NCBI GenBank assembly: GCA_963650165.1
Contig: CAVJKX010000007.1
Coordinates: 35,954-99,953 of the forward strand
From: F23-B02 sp963650165
GTDB lineage: Bacteria > Bacillota > Clostridia > Oscillospirales > Oscillospiraceae
Length of the DNA stretch: 64,000 nt
Reading direction: 5' to 3'
The notes under the pieces were generated by a model, which was not told where the DNA came from, did not search any database, and worked only from the letters and a program-made list of their open reading frames with translations. Numbering within the stretch: the stretch's first letter is position 1; every line of letters begins with the position of its first letter. Both the position numbers and the translations under genes were made by a program. Shown piece after piece: positions 16,060 through 24,019 of the stretch.

Positions 16060-17056
16060 CACGAAAAACGTATGGGTCTTTCTCGAAACCGAGGGCGGAC
16101 GGCTTCGCAGCGTAGGCCTCGAGCTTCTGGGACAGGGCCGCATGCTCGCCGATAAGATGGGCGAACAGCTTGTCGGCATTATTCTCGACCCCAACTCCGC
16201 CGCTCTGGCGCCCGTGGCGATCGGCTGCGGCGCCGACACGGTCATCACCCTTGACGATCCCGCACTCAGGGACTACAACACCGATATCTTCACCGCCGTC
16301 CTGTGCCGGCTTGTGCGCAAATACGCGCCGGAGGTCCTCATGCTCGGCGCGACCAGCCTGGGGCGCGATCTCGGCCCGCGCGTTTCCTGCCGTCTGCACA
16401 CGGGTCTGACCGCCGACTGCACGCATCTGGATGCGGACGAGCGGCGCTGTGTGCTCTGGACGCGTCCCGCCTTCGGCGGAAACCTGATGGCAACAAACAT
16501 CTGCCCCGAATTCAAGCCGCAGATGGGCACCGTTCGCCCGAACGTGTTTCCCGCACCCGCATTTGACCCCAACCGCAGCGGCCGCGTTATCGCGGAGGCT
16601 CTGACGGAGGATGAGCGCACGAGCAGTACACAGCTTCTCGAGCTTATCCCCGTGCTCGACGCGGCGACGGCAAACCTTAGCGAGGCGCAGATCATAGTGT
16701 CCGGAGGCCGCGGCATGAAGGGGCCGGAAAACTTCGCGCTGCTTCAGAAGCTTGCCGACACCGTCGGCGGCTGCGTGGGCGCATCGCGCGCTGCCGTCGA
16801 TGCAGGCTGGATATCCCCCATTCACCAGGTCGGGCAGACCGGCAAGACAGTATGCCCGCGCGTCTACATCGCCTGCGGCATTTCCGGTGCGATACAGCAC
16901 CTTATCGGAATGAGTGCATCCGACACCATAATCGCCATAAACCGCGACCCGAACGCACCGATCTTTCAGGTCGCAGACTACGCCGTCGTGGGCGATCTGT
17001 TTCAGATCGTGCCCGAGCTGACGAAGGCTCTGCAGCGGCGGCGGGAGCAGAAATAA
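16052..17056 (+). CDS. etfA: Electron transfer flavoprotein, alpha subunit
   Basis: 334 residues from the ATG at 16052, which has GGGAGG 8 nt upstream and overlaps etfB. The N-terminal half is the shared ETF fold (VWVFLETEGGRLRSVGLELL). The C-terminal half is the FAD-binding domain: VSGGRGMKG, GCVGASRAAVDAGW, HQVGQTGKTVCPRVYIACG, SGAIQHLIGM and INRDPNAPIFQVADYAVVGD, all hallmark motifs. Forms the FAD heterodimer with EtfB. Next gene, a crotonase, begins 24 nt downstream. Confidence 0.93.
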   Translation: MPDTKNVWVFLETEGGRLRSVGLELLGQGRMLADKMGEQLVGIILDPNSAALAPVAIGCGADTVITLDDPALRDYNTDIFTAVLCRLVRKYAPEVLMLGATSLGRDLGPRVSCRLHTGLTADCTHLDADERRCVLWTRPAFGGNLMATNICPEFKPQMGTVRPNVFPAPAFDPNRSGRVIAEALTEDERTSSTQLLELIPVLDAATANLSEAQIIVSGGRGMKGPENFALLQKLADTVGGCVGASRAAVDAGWISPIHQVGQTGKTVCPRVYIACGISGAIQHLIGMSASDTIIAINRDPNAPIFQVADYAVVGDLFQIVPELTKALQRRREQK

Positions 17057-17080
17057 ATTTTACAAAAGGAGTCCTCAAGC

Positions 17081-17872
17081 ATGTCTTATCGGGAATTTCT
17101 GAGCTTTGAGCAGCGCGGCGCAGTCGGCATAGTGCGCCTTGCGCGGCCGGAAAAGCTCAACACCATGAGCGCCCCGTTCTACGAGGCAATGATCGAGCTT
17201 CAGCAGACCGAGATCGTGGGCAATCACGAGCTGCGGGCCATAGCGCTGCTGGCAGACGGGCGGCACTTCTCGGCCGGTATCGACCTCAACTATGCAAAAA
17301 CCGTTATAGGAAAGCCCGGCCGCAGCCTTTACGGCGTCTACCACTGGCAGCAGGCCTACCGTTTCTGGAGCGAGTGCAATCTGCCGGTCGTTGTCGGCAT
17401 ACAGGGCGCGTGCATGGGCACGGCGATCGAGCTCGTCACCGCCTGCGATATCCGCATAGCTGCGGACAACGCGAAGTTTTCTCTGCGCGAGGTCGACGTC
17501 GGCATAAGCACCGATCTCGGCGGCACGACGCGTCTTACCAAGCTCATCGGCCCCGGCATGACCAAGCTTCTGGCCATGACCTGCGAGGATATCGACGCGC
17601 AGGAGGCTCAGCGCATCCGCCTTGTCGAGTGCGTTGTGCCGCTTGAAGAGCTTGAGCAAACGACGCTCGCCTATGCCGAAAAGCTTGCGTCAAAGCCGCC
17701 CATCGCGGTGCAGATGTGCAAAAAATGCATCAACATCGCGGCCGATGCCTCCACCTCCGTCGGCCTGCTGGCCGAGGAGATACAGGGCATATACACCGTG
17801 TCGACAAAGGACAAGGCCGAGGCGAGCGCCGCGCTGCTCGAAAAGCGCCCCGGTCACTACACCTGCGAATAA
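17081..17872 (+). CDS. Enoyl-CoA hydratase/isomerase (crotonase), dienoyl-CoA-isomerase-like active site
   Basis: 263 residues, crotonase fold. The oxyanion-hole motifs are HFSAGIDL near residue 66 and IQGACMGTAIELVTACDIR near 107-125. The segment REVDVGISTDLGGTTRL near 137-153 matches the delta3,5-delta2,4-dienoyl-CoA isomerase pattern EVDVG..AD, so the paired acidic residues of that enzyme (Glu and the Asp eight residues on) are both present; the third acidic position (Asp in rat ECH1) is Glu here, in AIEL. Enoyl-CoA hydratase or a CaiD-type role remain possible. Fourth gene in the acyl-CoA dehydrogenase operon. Confidence 0.87.
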   Translation: MSYREFLSFEQRGAVGIVRLARPEKLNTMSAPFYEAMIELQQTEIVGNHELRAIALLADGRHFSAGIDLNYAKTVIGKPGRSLYGVYHWQQAYRFWSECNLPVVVGIQGACMGTAIELVTACDIRIAADNAKFSLREVDVGISTDLGGTTRLTKLIGPGMTKLLAMTCEDIDAQEAQRIRLVECVVPLEELEQTTLAYAEKLASKPPIAVQMCKKCINIAADASTSVGLLAEEIQGIYTVSTKDKAEASAALLEKRPGHYTCE

Positions 17873-17890
17873 GCTTGGGAGGTAAGCGAT

Positions 17891-18634
17891 ATGAACGTTC
17901 TTATCATCAACGGAAGTCCGCGCATGGAGCGCAGCAACTCGCTGCGCATGACGAAGGCCTTTTTGGAGGGCCTTGCCAAGGTCTGTGACACACAGGTCGA
18001 GGAGCTGACGGTCTCGAAAATGCACATCGAGCCCTGCCTCGGCTGCCTCAACTGCTGGAAGCGCACGCCCGGCAAATGCTTCCGCGACGACGACATGGCC
18101 GAGGCGATCGAAAAATACGTCACGGCCGATCTCGTAGTGTGGAGCTTTCCGCTCTACTACTACGCCCTGCCCGGCCAGCTCAAGTGCTTTCTCGACCGAA
18201 CGGTGCCGATAAACCGCCCTGTCATGTGCGACCGCACGGACGGCAAGGGCAACGGAAAGCATGTAACGCGCTACGACCAGTCGCATCAGCGGCACATGCT
18301 CATTTCCACCTGCGGCTTCTTTTCGCCCAAGGGCAACTATGACGCGGTGCTGGCGCAGTTTGACCTCATGCTCGGCGTCGGAAACTATACGACGCTGTTT
18401 TGCGGCGAGGGCGAGATGATGCCGGTGCCGCCGCTTCAGGAGCGCGTGGAGGAATACCTCGGCTACGTCCGCAGGGCCGGAGAGGACTACGGCAGCTACG
18501 GCACGATACTTCCGAAAACGCGCAGGCTGCTTGATGAGCTGCTGCTGCCGAAGGAGAAATTTGAGGAGATGGGCAACAGCTACTACGCCCACTGCGAGAA
18601 AAAAGCGCGCGAGCGCGCCGGACAGCAGGCTTAA
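17891..18634 (+). CDS. Flavodoxin-fold NAD(P)H-dependent FMN reductase-like protein
   Basis: 247 residues. N-terminal NVLIINGSPRMERSNSL is the FMN phosphate-binding loop of the NADPH-dependent FMN reductase/WrbA family, followed by the cysteine segment CLGCLNCWKRTPGKCFRDDDM near 49-69, common in clostridial multimeric flavodoxins, then VVWSFPLYYYALPGQLKCFLDR. The C-terminal 80 residues are a family-specific extension. It probably supplies or accepts electrons for the flavoenzymes encoded upstream, but no partner is proven. GGGAGG lies before the ATG. Last gene of the operon; a strong terminator follows. Confidence 0.8.
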   Translation: MNVLIINGSPRMERSNSLRMTKAFLEGLAKVCDTQVEELTVSKMHIEPCLGCLNCWKRTPGKCFRDDDMAEAIEKYVTADLVVWSFPLYYYALPGQLKCFLDRTVPINRPVMCDRTDGKGNGKHVTRYDQSHQRHMLISTCGFFSPKGNYDAVLAQFDLMLGVGNYTTLFCGEGEMMPVPPLQERVEEYLGYVRRAGEDYGSYGTILPKTRRLLDELLLPKEKFEEMGNSYYAHCEKKARERAGQQA

Positions 18635-18647
18635 AAGCACATATACG

Positions 18648-18688
18648 AAAACACGGCACCGCCATATCAGTGACAGTGCCGTGTTTTT
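18648..18688. terminator. Bidirectional terminator between the ETF operon and greA
   Basis: AAAACACGGCAC (18648-18659)/GTGCCGTGTTTTTT (18676 on). T runs occur on both strands, serving the convergent flavodoxin-like gene and greA. Confidence 0.88.
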
Positions 18689-18690
18689 TA

Positions 18691-19194
18691 TCAGTATTGA
18701 AGTATCGGGGCCGAGCCGTCGTCCTCAGCCTTTGTTATGCTTTTTATAACGGCTTCGTAGCTGTAGTTATCGTTTACATACACCGTGATGCGGTCGCCGG
18801 CCTTTTTGCCGAGCACGGCCCTGCCGAAGGGCGACTCGCGGCTGATAAGCCCCTTGAGCGGGTCTGTGCGTATCGTCGTCACGACCTGAATTACCTGCGT
18901 TTCGTCGTCCTCGGGGATGTATATCTCGACCTTATCGTAAAGCCCGACCTCGTCGTCGGCCGAGTCCGAGCCGATGATGTGCGCGGACTTTATCATGTTC
19001 TCGAGATAGCGGATGCGGCTGGCGTTGCGGTTTTTCGCACGCTTTGCCTCCTTGTACTCGAAGTTTTCGCTCAGGTCGCCGAAGGCGCGGGTGCGCTTGA
19101 CCTCCTCGATAAGCTGCGGCATGAGCTCCAGCCTGCGATGGTCGAGCTCGGCCTGCATCTTTTCGATGTCCTGTTTTGTCAGATCGTCATGCAT
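18691..19194 (-). CDS. greA: Transcription elongation factor GreA/GreB family
   Basis: 167 residues from the ATG at 19194, with GGAGG 7 nt upstream. N-terminal coiled coil (about 1-80) with the tip signature RAFGDLSENFEYKEAKR; the Asp and Glu of DLSENFEY at the coiled-coil tip coordinate the Mg2+ for transcript cleavage by RNA polymerase. The C-terminal FKBP-like domain includes SRESPFGRAVLGKKAGD. GreA rescues backtracked polymerase. It follows rplQ, separated by a hairpin, an uncommon but sensible neighbour for the rpoA operon. Confidence 0.93.
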   Translation of the reverse strand: MHDDLTKQDIEKMQAELDHRRLELMPQLIEEVKRTRAFGDLSENFEYKEAKRAKNRNASRIRYLENMIKSAHIIGSDSADDEVGLYDKVEIYIPEDDETQVIQVVTTIRTDPLKGLISRESPFGRAVLGKKAGDRITVYVNDNYSYEAVIKSITKAEDDGSAPILQY

Positions 19195-19213
19195 GATAAT
19201 ACCTCCAACGCCG

Positions 19214-19240
19214 AAAGCACCCCGCAAAACGGGGTGCTTT
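19214..19240 (-). terminator. Hairpin between rplQ and greA, possibly a partial terminator
   Basis: 11-bp perfect stem AAAGCACCCCG (19214-19224)/CGGGGTGCTTT (19230-19240). On the minus strand the stem ends in TTT and then CGGCG, with no long T run, so read-through into greA is likely. Confidence 0.6.
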
Positions 19241-19261
19241 ACTTTAAGTTTATATTGCTGA

Positions 19262-19603
19262 TCAGACCAGCTCGATGACTGCCATCTCGGCTGCGTCGCC
19301 GCGGCGGGGTCCGATGCGGGTGATGCGGGTGTAGCCGCCGTTGCGGTCGGCGTACTTAACGCTCAGCTCGTCAAAGGTCTTCTTTGCAACGTCTTCACGG
19401 GTGATGAAGGCCAGTGCCTGACGGTATGCGGGCAGATCCTTTTTCTTGCCAAGGCTTATCATTTTCTCGGCCATGGGAGCGATCTCTTTAGCGCGGGTGA
19501 CGGTAGTCTCCATGCGGCCCTTGTCGAGCAGATCGGTGACCTGCTGACGGAGCATTGCCATGCGCTGATCGGTCGTCTTGCCGAGCTTTCTTGTTCCGGG
19601 CAT
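19262..19603 (-). CDS. rplQ: 50S ribosomal protein L17
   Basis: 113 residues, normal bacterial length. MPGTRKLGKTTDQRMAMLR is the standard N-terminus, with LISLGKKKDLPAYRQAL and GGYTRITRIGPRRGDAAEMA near the end. Binds domain III of 23S rRNA near the exit tunnel. Last ribosomal gene of the alpha operon, 24 nt after rpoA. Confidence 0.97.
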   Translation of the reverse strand: MPGTRKLGKTTDQRMAMLRQQVTDLLDKGRMETTVTRAKEIAPMAEKMISLGKKKDLPAYRQALAFITREDVAKKTFDELSVKYADRNGGYTRITRIGPRRGDAAEMAVIELV

Positions 19604-19627
19604 TTCGGTGTTTCCTCCTTGTTAGAG

Positions 19628-20578
19628 TTAGTTGTTGTCCTCGTCCGCGAGAGACAGTCCCATCATGGCGAGCTTGTGCTCGACCTCCTCGAGGGACTTG
19701 CGGCCAAGGTTACGGACCTTTATCATCTCGTCCTGAGTTTTGGAGATGAGGTCCTCAACAGTGTTGATGTTTGCTCGTTTGAGGCAGTTGAAGCTTCTTA
19801 CGGACAGATCGAGCTCCTCGATGGTCATCTCAAGTACTTTGTCACGCTGCGTCTCGGTCTTTTCGACGACGGTCGGACGGCTGCCGACCGCATCGGACAG
19901 ATCGGTGAACAGGGTGAAGTGGTCGCAAAGTATCTTTGCGCCGAGAGATACCGCATCGCGGGCGGTGATGGTCTTGTCCGTCCACACCTCGATCGTCAGC
20001 TTGTCAAAGTCGGTCTGGTTGCCCACGCGGGTGTTCTCGACCGAATAATTGACCTTCAGGACGGGCGTGTAGATAGAATCAACGGGGATGGTCCCGATTG
20101 CGGTTTGGGCCGTTTTGTTCTTGTCCGCGGACACATAGCCTCTGCCGTGATCGAAGGTAAGCTCCATGGAGAGCGCTCCGTCAGGTCCGAGAGTGGCTAT
20201 GGGCTGCTCGGGGTTGAGTATCTCGACCTCAGCGTCTGCCTTGATGTCGCCGGCGGTGACAACGCCCTCGCCGACGGCCTCGATGTAGACGGTCTTGGGT
20301 TCCTCGGAGTGGAGGCGCGCGATGATGCTCTTTACGTTAAGAACGATCTCGGTCACGTCTTCCTTGACGCCGGGGATGGTCGAAAATTCATGCTGCACAC
20401 CTGCGATCTTGATCGAGGTGGCTGCCGTACCGGGAAGCGAGGACAATAAGACCCTGCGCAGAGAGTTACCAAGTGTCGTGCCGTAGCCGCGCTCCAGCGG
20501 CTCGATGATGTACTTGCCATAGGAGCTGTCTGTCGGAGTTTCAATGCACTCTATACGCGGCTTTTCTATTTCGATCAT
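19628..20578 (-). CDS. rpoA: DNA-directed RNA polymerase alpha subunit
   Basis: 316 residues, as usual in Bacillota. The N-terminal domain (about 1-230) has GNSLRRVLLSSLPGTA and LTFDHGRGYVSADKNK, used in dimerisation and beta/beta-prime assembly. The C-terminal domain (about 245-316), ELDLSVRSFNCLKRANINTVEDL then RNLGRKSLEEV, contacts UP elements and activators. Located between rpsD and rplQ, the standard alpha-operon order. Confidence 0.98.
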   Translation of the reverse strand: MIEIEKPRIECIETPTDSSYGKYIIEPLERGYGTTLGNSLRRVLLSSLPGTAATSIKIAGVQHEFSTIPGVKEDVTEIVLNVKSIIARLHSEEPKTVYIEAVGEGVVTAGDIKADAEVEILNPEQPIATLGPDGALSMELTFDHGRGYVSADKNKTAQTAIGTIPVDSIYTPVLKVNYSVENTRVGNQTDFDKLTIEVWTDKTITARDAVSLGAKILCDHFTLFTDLSDAVGSRPTVVEKTETQRDKVLEMTIEELDLSVRSFNCLKRANINTVEDLISKTQDEMIKVRNLGRKSLEEVEHKLAMMGLSLADEDNN

Positions 20579-20659
20579 ATTAAATATAACCCTCCTTATT
20601 AAGTTCGGCGCTTAACTGCGCCCTGAGTTTTGTCAGCTTACCAATTGAGGGTATCTGTA

Positions 20660-21283
20660 TTACTTGGAGTACAACTCGACGATCAGGCGCTCCTCGATGG
20701 GGAGGTCGATATCATCGCGTGCGGGCACTGCGACGACCTTTGCGATCATGTTGTTTGCGTCGTACTCAAGCCACTTGGGTGCGGGACGCGAGCTGTTTGC
20801 CTCAACATTTGCCTTGATCTTCTCAAGACCACGGCTGCTCTCTTTCAGAGTAATGACCATGCCGGGCTTTACCTGATAGCTGGGGATGTTGACCTTGCGG
20901 CCGTTTACGGTGAAGTGGCCGTGGCTGACCATCTGACGTGCTTCGGCGCGGCTCATTGCAAAGCCAAGGCGGTACACGACGTTGTCCAGACGGCACTCGA
21001 GGATGCTCAGGAGGTTCTCACCGGTCTTGCCGGGACGGCGCTCTGCCATCTCATAGTAGCTGCGGAACTGACTCTCAAGAACGCCGTAGTATCTCTTTGC
21101 CTTCTGCTTCTCACGAAGCTGCAGGCCGTACTCGGAGCTCTTGCTGCGGCCCTGGCCGTGCTGGCCGGGTGCATAGGATCTGTTCTCAAGCGCGCACTTG
21201 GTGTAGCAGCGGTCGCCCTTCAGGAAGAGCTTCTGACCTTCTCTGCGGCACAGGCGGCAGACTGCTTCAGTATATCTTGCCAT
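20660..21283 (-). CDS. rpsD: 30S ribosomal protein S4, zinc-type with shortened knuckle
   Basis: 207 residues. Primary 16S-binding protein. N-terminus MARYTEAVCRLCRREGQKLF carries Cys9 and Cys12; the second Cys pair reads RCYTKCA (Cys26 and Cys30). Related zinc-binding S4 proteins usually have four residues between the second pair (RCYSPKCA type); here there are three. The S4 RNA-binding domain follows, with RLDNVVYRLGFAMSRAEARQ near 95. In many bacteria S4 autoregulates the alpha operon. The 81-nt gap to rpoA holds nothing I recognise. Confidence 0.96.
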   Translation of the reverse strand: MARYTEAVCRLCRREGQKLFLKGDRCYTKCALENRSYAPGQHGQGRSKSSEYGLQLREKQKAKRYYGVLESQFRSYYEMAERRPGKTGENLLSILECRLDNVVYRLGFAMSRAEARQMVSHGHFTVNGRKVNIPSYQVKPGMVITLKESSRGLEKIKANVEANSSRPAPKWLEYDANNMIAKVVAVPARDDIDLPIEERLIVELYSK

Positions 21284-21302
21284 TTGTCTTTCCCTCCTTC
21301 AA

Positions 21303-21701
21303 TTAGACACGACGACGTTTCGGAGGACGGCAGCCATTGTGAGGAATGGGGGTCACGTCCTTGATCATCGTTACTTCCAGACCTGCGGTCTGCAGAGCGC
21401 GGATAGCCGCCTCTCTGCCCGAGCCGGGGCCCTTGACGAACACTTCGACGGTCTTCAGACCATGCTCCATAGCTGCCTTTGCGGCAGTCTCGGCTGCGGT
21501 CTGAGCTGCGAAGGGGGTAGACTTTCTGCTGCCACGGAAGCCCATGCCGCCGGCGGATGCCCAGGAAAGTGCGTTGCCCTGGGTGTCGGTGATGGTGACC
21601 ATGGTGTTATTGAAGGAAGAGCTGATATGAACCTGGCCCTTTTCAATGTTCTTACGCTCTCTGCGGCGTGTTCTGACTTTTTTCTTTGCATTTGCTGCCA
21701 T
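21303..21701 (-). CDS. rpsK: 30S ribosomal protein S11
   Basis: 132 residues. Conserved GQVHISSSFNNTMVTITD and the C-terminus TPIPHNGCRPPKRRRV are unmistakable. Forms part of the mRNA exit platform of the 30S subunit. Between rpsM and rpsD as usual. Confidence 0.97.
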   Translation of the reverse strand: MAANAKKKVRTRRRERKNIEKGQVHISSSFNNTMVTITDTQGNALSWASAGGMGFRGSRKSTPFAAQTAAETAAKAAMEHGLKTVEVFVKGPGSGREAAIRALQTAGLEVTMIKDVTPIPHNGCRPPKRRRV

Positions 21702-21716
21702 AATTCATATCCCTCC

Positions 21717-22085
21717 TTACTTCTTCTTATTTGCGATGGTGCGTTTCGGACCCTTGCGGGTACGGGCATTGGTCTTGCTGCGCTGTCCGCGGACGGGCAG
21801 ACCGCGGCGATGACGCAGGCCGCGATAGCAGCCGATCTCGGTCAGGCGCTTGATATCGAGCGCCACGCTGCGGCGCAGGTCGCCTTCGACGATGAAGTTG
21901 TGGTCAATGCACTCACGCAGCTTTGCTTCTTCCTCTTCGGTGAGGTCTTTTACGCGGGTGTCGGGATTTATACCGGTCATTGCCAGTATTTTGTTTGCGC
22001 TGGTTCTGCCGATACCGTAGACATAAGTGAGTCCTATCTCAATTCTCTTGTCCTTGGGCAGGTCAACGCCGGCTATACGTGCCAT
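21717..22085 (-). CDS. rpsM: 30S ribosomal protein S13
   Basis: 122 residues. MARIAGVDLPKDKRIEIGLT, GIGRTSANKIL and GLPVRGQRSKTNARTRKGPK are the family motifs. Sits in the 30S head and contacts 23S rRNA and P-site tRNA. Follows rpmJ by about 125 nt. Confidence 0.97.
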   Translation of the reverse strand: MARIAGVDLPKDKRIEIGLTYVYGIGRTSANKILAMTGINPDTRVKDLTEEEEAKLRECIDHNFIVEGDLRRSVALDIKRLTEIGCYRGLRHRRGLPVRGQRSKTNARTRKGPKRTIANKKK

Positions 22086-22210
22086 ATTGATCGATCATTC
22101 CTTTCGATTATTATTCCGCATTTTAACGGATACGCTTGGCTTATTCCCGCCGGAGGGAGCCTTGCGGTCCATGCGGGATCTTACTTTTGTCGGACGAGCT
22201 GGGTTAATTA

Positions 22211-22324
22211 TCAGCCCTGTCTCTGCTTATGCTTGGGGTTTTCGCAAATTACCATGACTTTGCCCTTGCGCTTTATGATCTTGCACTTTTCGCACATAGG
22301 CTTCACGGAAGGTCTTACTTTCAT
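22211..22324 (-). CDS. rpmJ: 50S ribosomal protein L36, zinc type
   Basis: 37 residues: starts MKVRPSVKPMCEKCK and ends HKQRQG. Cys11, Cys14, Cys27 and His32 form the zinc site, so this is the C+ form. GGAGG lies before the ATG at 22324. Lies 12 nt after infA. Confidence 0.97.
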   Translation of the reverse strand: MKVRPSVKPMCEKCKIIKRKGKVMVICENPKHKQRQG

Positions 22325-22336
22325 TTGTTTTACCTC

Positions 22337-22555
22337 CTACTTACTTCTCCAGGTGATGCGTCCGCGGGTCAGATCGTACGGAGACATCTGCACCGTGACC
22401 TTATCGCCGGGGAGGATCCTGATGAAGTTCATTCTGAGCTTACCGGAGATATGGGCAAGGATCGTGTGACCCTGGCCGATATCGACCATAAACATGGTGT
22501 TGGGCAGGGACTCGACCACCGTGCCCTCGAGTTCGATTACGTCGTCTTTTGCCAA
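22337..22555 (-). CDS. infA: Translation initiation factor IF-1
   Basis: 72 residues, single S1/OB-fold domain: MAKDDVIELEGTVVESLPN, then ISGKLRMNFIRILPGDKV and SPYDLTRGRITWR. Blocks the A site during initiation. Between map and rpmJ as in other Bacillota. Confidence 0.97.
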   Translation of the reverse strand: MAKDDVIELEGTVVESLPNTMFMVDIGQGHTILAHISGKLRMNFIRILPGDKVTVQMSPYDLTRGRITWRSK

Positions 22556-22588
22556 AATAATTTTCCTCCTGGTCGGTTTGACGAAATG

Positions 22589-23365
22589 TCAGTCAATGTT
22601 CTCTGCCATAGTGAGTATCTCGGCCTCGCCGTCGGTTATGAGGATCGTGTTCTCATAATGCGCGGCAAGACTTCCGTCATTGGTCACGACCGTCCAATCG
22701 TTGTCAAGAACATGGACGCCGTAGCCGCCGGCCGTTATCATCGGCTCGATGGCTATCGTCATGCCCGCGACAAGACGGGGGTTTGCCCTTTTGCCCTTTA
22801 TGCTGTAGTTCGGGACCTCGGGTGCCTCGTGCATATTGCGGCCGACGCCGTGTCCGACGTAGTCGCGGACGACGCCGTAGCCGTGCGACTCGGCATATTC
22901 CTGTATCGCCGAACCGATATCGTCGATGCGGTATCCGGCTCTTGCGAATTTAAGTCCCTCAAAAAAGCTCTGACGCGTGACTTCAATGAGTTTTTTTGCC
23001 TGCTCGGAGATCTCGCCGCAGGGGTAGGTGCCCGCACAGTCGCCCACATAGCCGCCGAAGGTCGCGCCGACGTCAACGGAGACGATATCGCCGTTTCGGA
23101 TGACGCGCTTTCCGGGGATGCCGTGGATGACCTCCTCGTTTACGGAAAGGCAGGTGCTTGCCGGAAAACCGCCGTAGCCCTTGAAGGTCGGGATTGCGCG
23201 CGACTTCAGGATAAAGTCGTTGACCTCGCGGTCTATCTGCCTGGTGGTCAGGCCGTCGGCGATCGCGGCGCGTGCGACGGACCGTGCGCCGGCGGTGATT
23301 GCTCCCGCCTTGCGCATGATCTCGATCTCACGAGCTGTTTTGATTATTATCGGATCTCTCGACAT
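22589..23365 (-). CDS. map: Methionine aminopeptidase, type I
   Basis: 258 residues. Removes initiator Met. The dimetal site is visible: the Asp pair in DIVSVDVGATFGGYVGDCA near 95-112, HGVGRNMHEAPEVPNY with its His near 172, and the Glu residues in TIAIEPM and further on. No N-terminal zinc finger, so type Ia. Starts 3 nt after adk ends, tightly coupled. Confidence 0.96.
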   Translation of the reverse strand: MSRDPIIIKTAREIEIMRKAGAITAGARSVARAAIADGLTTRQIDREVNDFILKSRAIPTFKGYGGFPASTCLSVNEEVIHGIPGKRVIRNGDIVSVDVGATFGGYVGDCAGTYPCGEISEQAKKLIEVTRQSFFEGLKFARAGYRIDDIGSAIQEYAESHGYGVVRDYVGHGVGRNMHEAPEVPNYSIKGKRANPRLVAGMTIAIEPMITAGGYGVHVLDNDWTVVTNDGSLAAHYENTILITDGEAEILTMAENID

Positions 23366-23368
23366 AGC

Positions 23369-24001
23369 TCAGATCCCTAAGGCAGCCTTGATAACCTCAG
23401 TCGTAGCCTCGATGGTCGGCTGATTTTCAACGCTCTTGAGCTTGCCGCGGCTTTCATAGAAAGCCTTGAGAGGCTCGGTCTCCTTGTGGTAGGTGGCAAG
23501 ACGTGCCTTGACTGTCTCGGGAGCGTCATCCTTGCGGATGGTCAGCTCGCCGCCGCAGAAGTCGCACTTGCCCTCCACCTTGGGAGGATTGGACACGATG
23601 TGGAAGGTCTGGCTGCAGTCCTTGCAGGTCCTGCGTCCGGACATACGCTCGATTATCGTCTCGTCCGCTATCTCGATAGACAGCGCACAGTCGATATCTA
23701 TGCCTGCCTGCTCAAGCGCCTCGGCCTGAGGGATGGTTCTGGGCATACCGTCGAGGATGTAGCCGTTCTTGCAGTCGGGCTCTGCCAGGCGCTCGTTAAC
23801 GATGCCGATGATGACATCGTCGGGAACGAGCTTGCCGCTTTCCACATATGCCTTAGCCTGCAGACCTACGGGCGTGCCGTTTTTCATGGCCGCGCGGAGG
23901 ATATTGCCGGTCGAAATGGTGGGGATAGAGAGCATACGGCTCAGTATCTCTGCCTGAGTACCTTTGCCTGCGCCGGGGGCGCCTAAAAGTATAAGCTTCA
24001 T
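23369..24001 (-). CDS. adk: Adenylate kinase, zinc-LID form
   Basis: 210 residues. P-loop GAPGAGKGTQ at 7-16; DGMPRTIPQAEAL near 84; the LID domain carries CKDC near 130 and CDFC near 150, a four-cysteine zinc site typical of Gram-positive enzymes. Catalyses AMP + ATP to 2 ADP. Between secY and map. Confidence 0.97.
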   Translation of the reverse strand: MKLILLGAPGAGKGTQAEILSRMLSIPTISTGNILRAAMKNGTPVGLQAKAYVESGKLVPDDVIIGIVNERLAEPDCKNGYILDGMPRTIPQAEALEQAGIDIDCALSIEIADETIIERMSGRRTCKDCSQTFHIVSNPPKVEGKCDFCGGELTIRKDDAPETVKARLATYHKETEPLKAFYESRGKLKSVENQPTIEATTEVIKAALGI

Positions 24002-24019
24002 ATCACTGCACCTTCTCCA

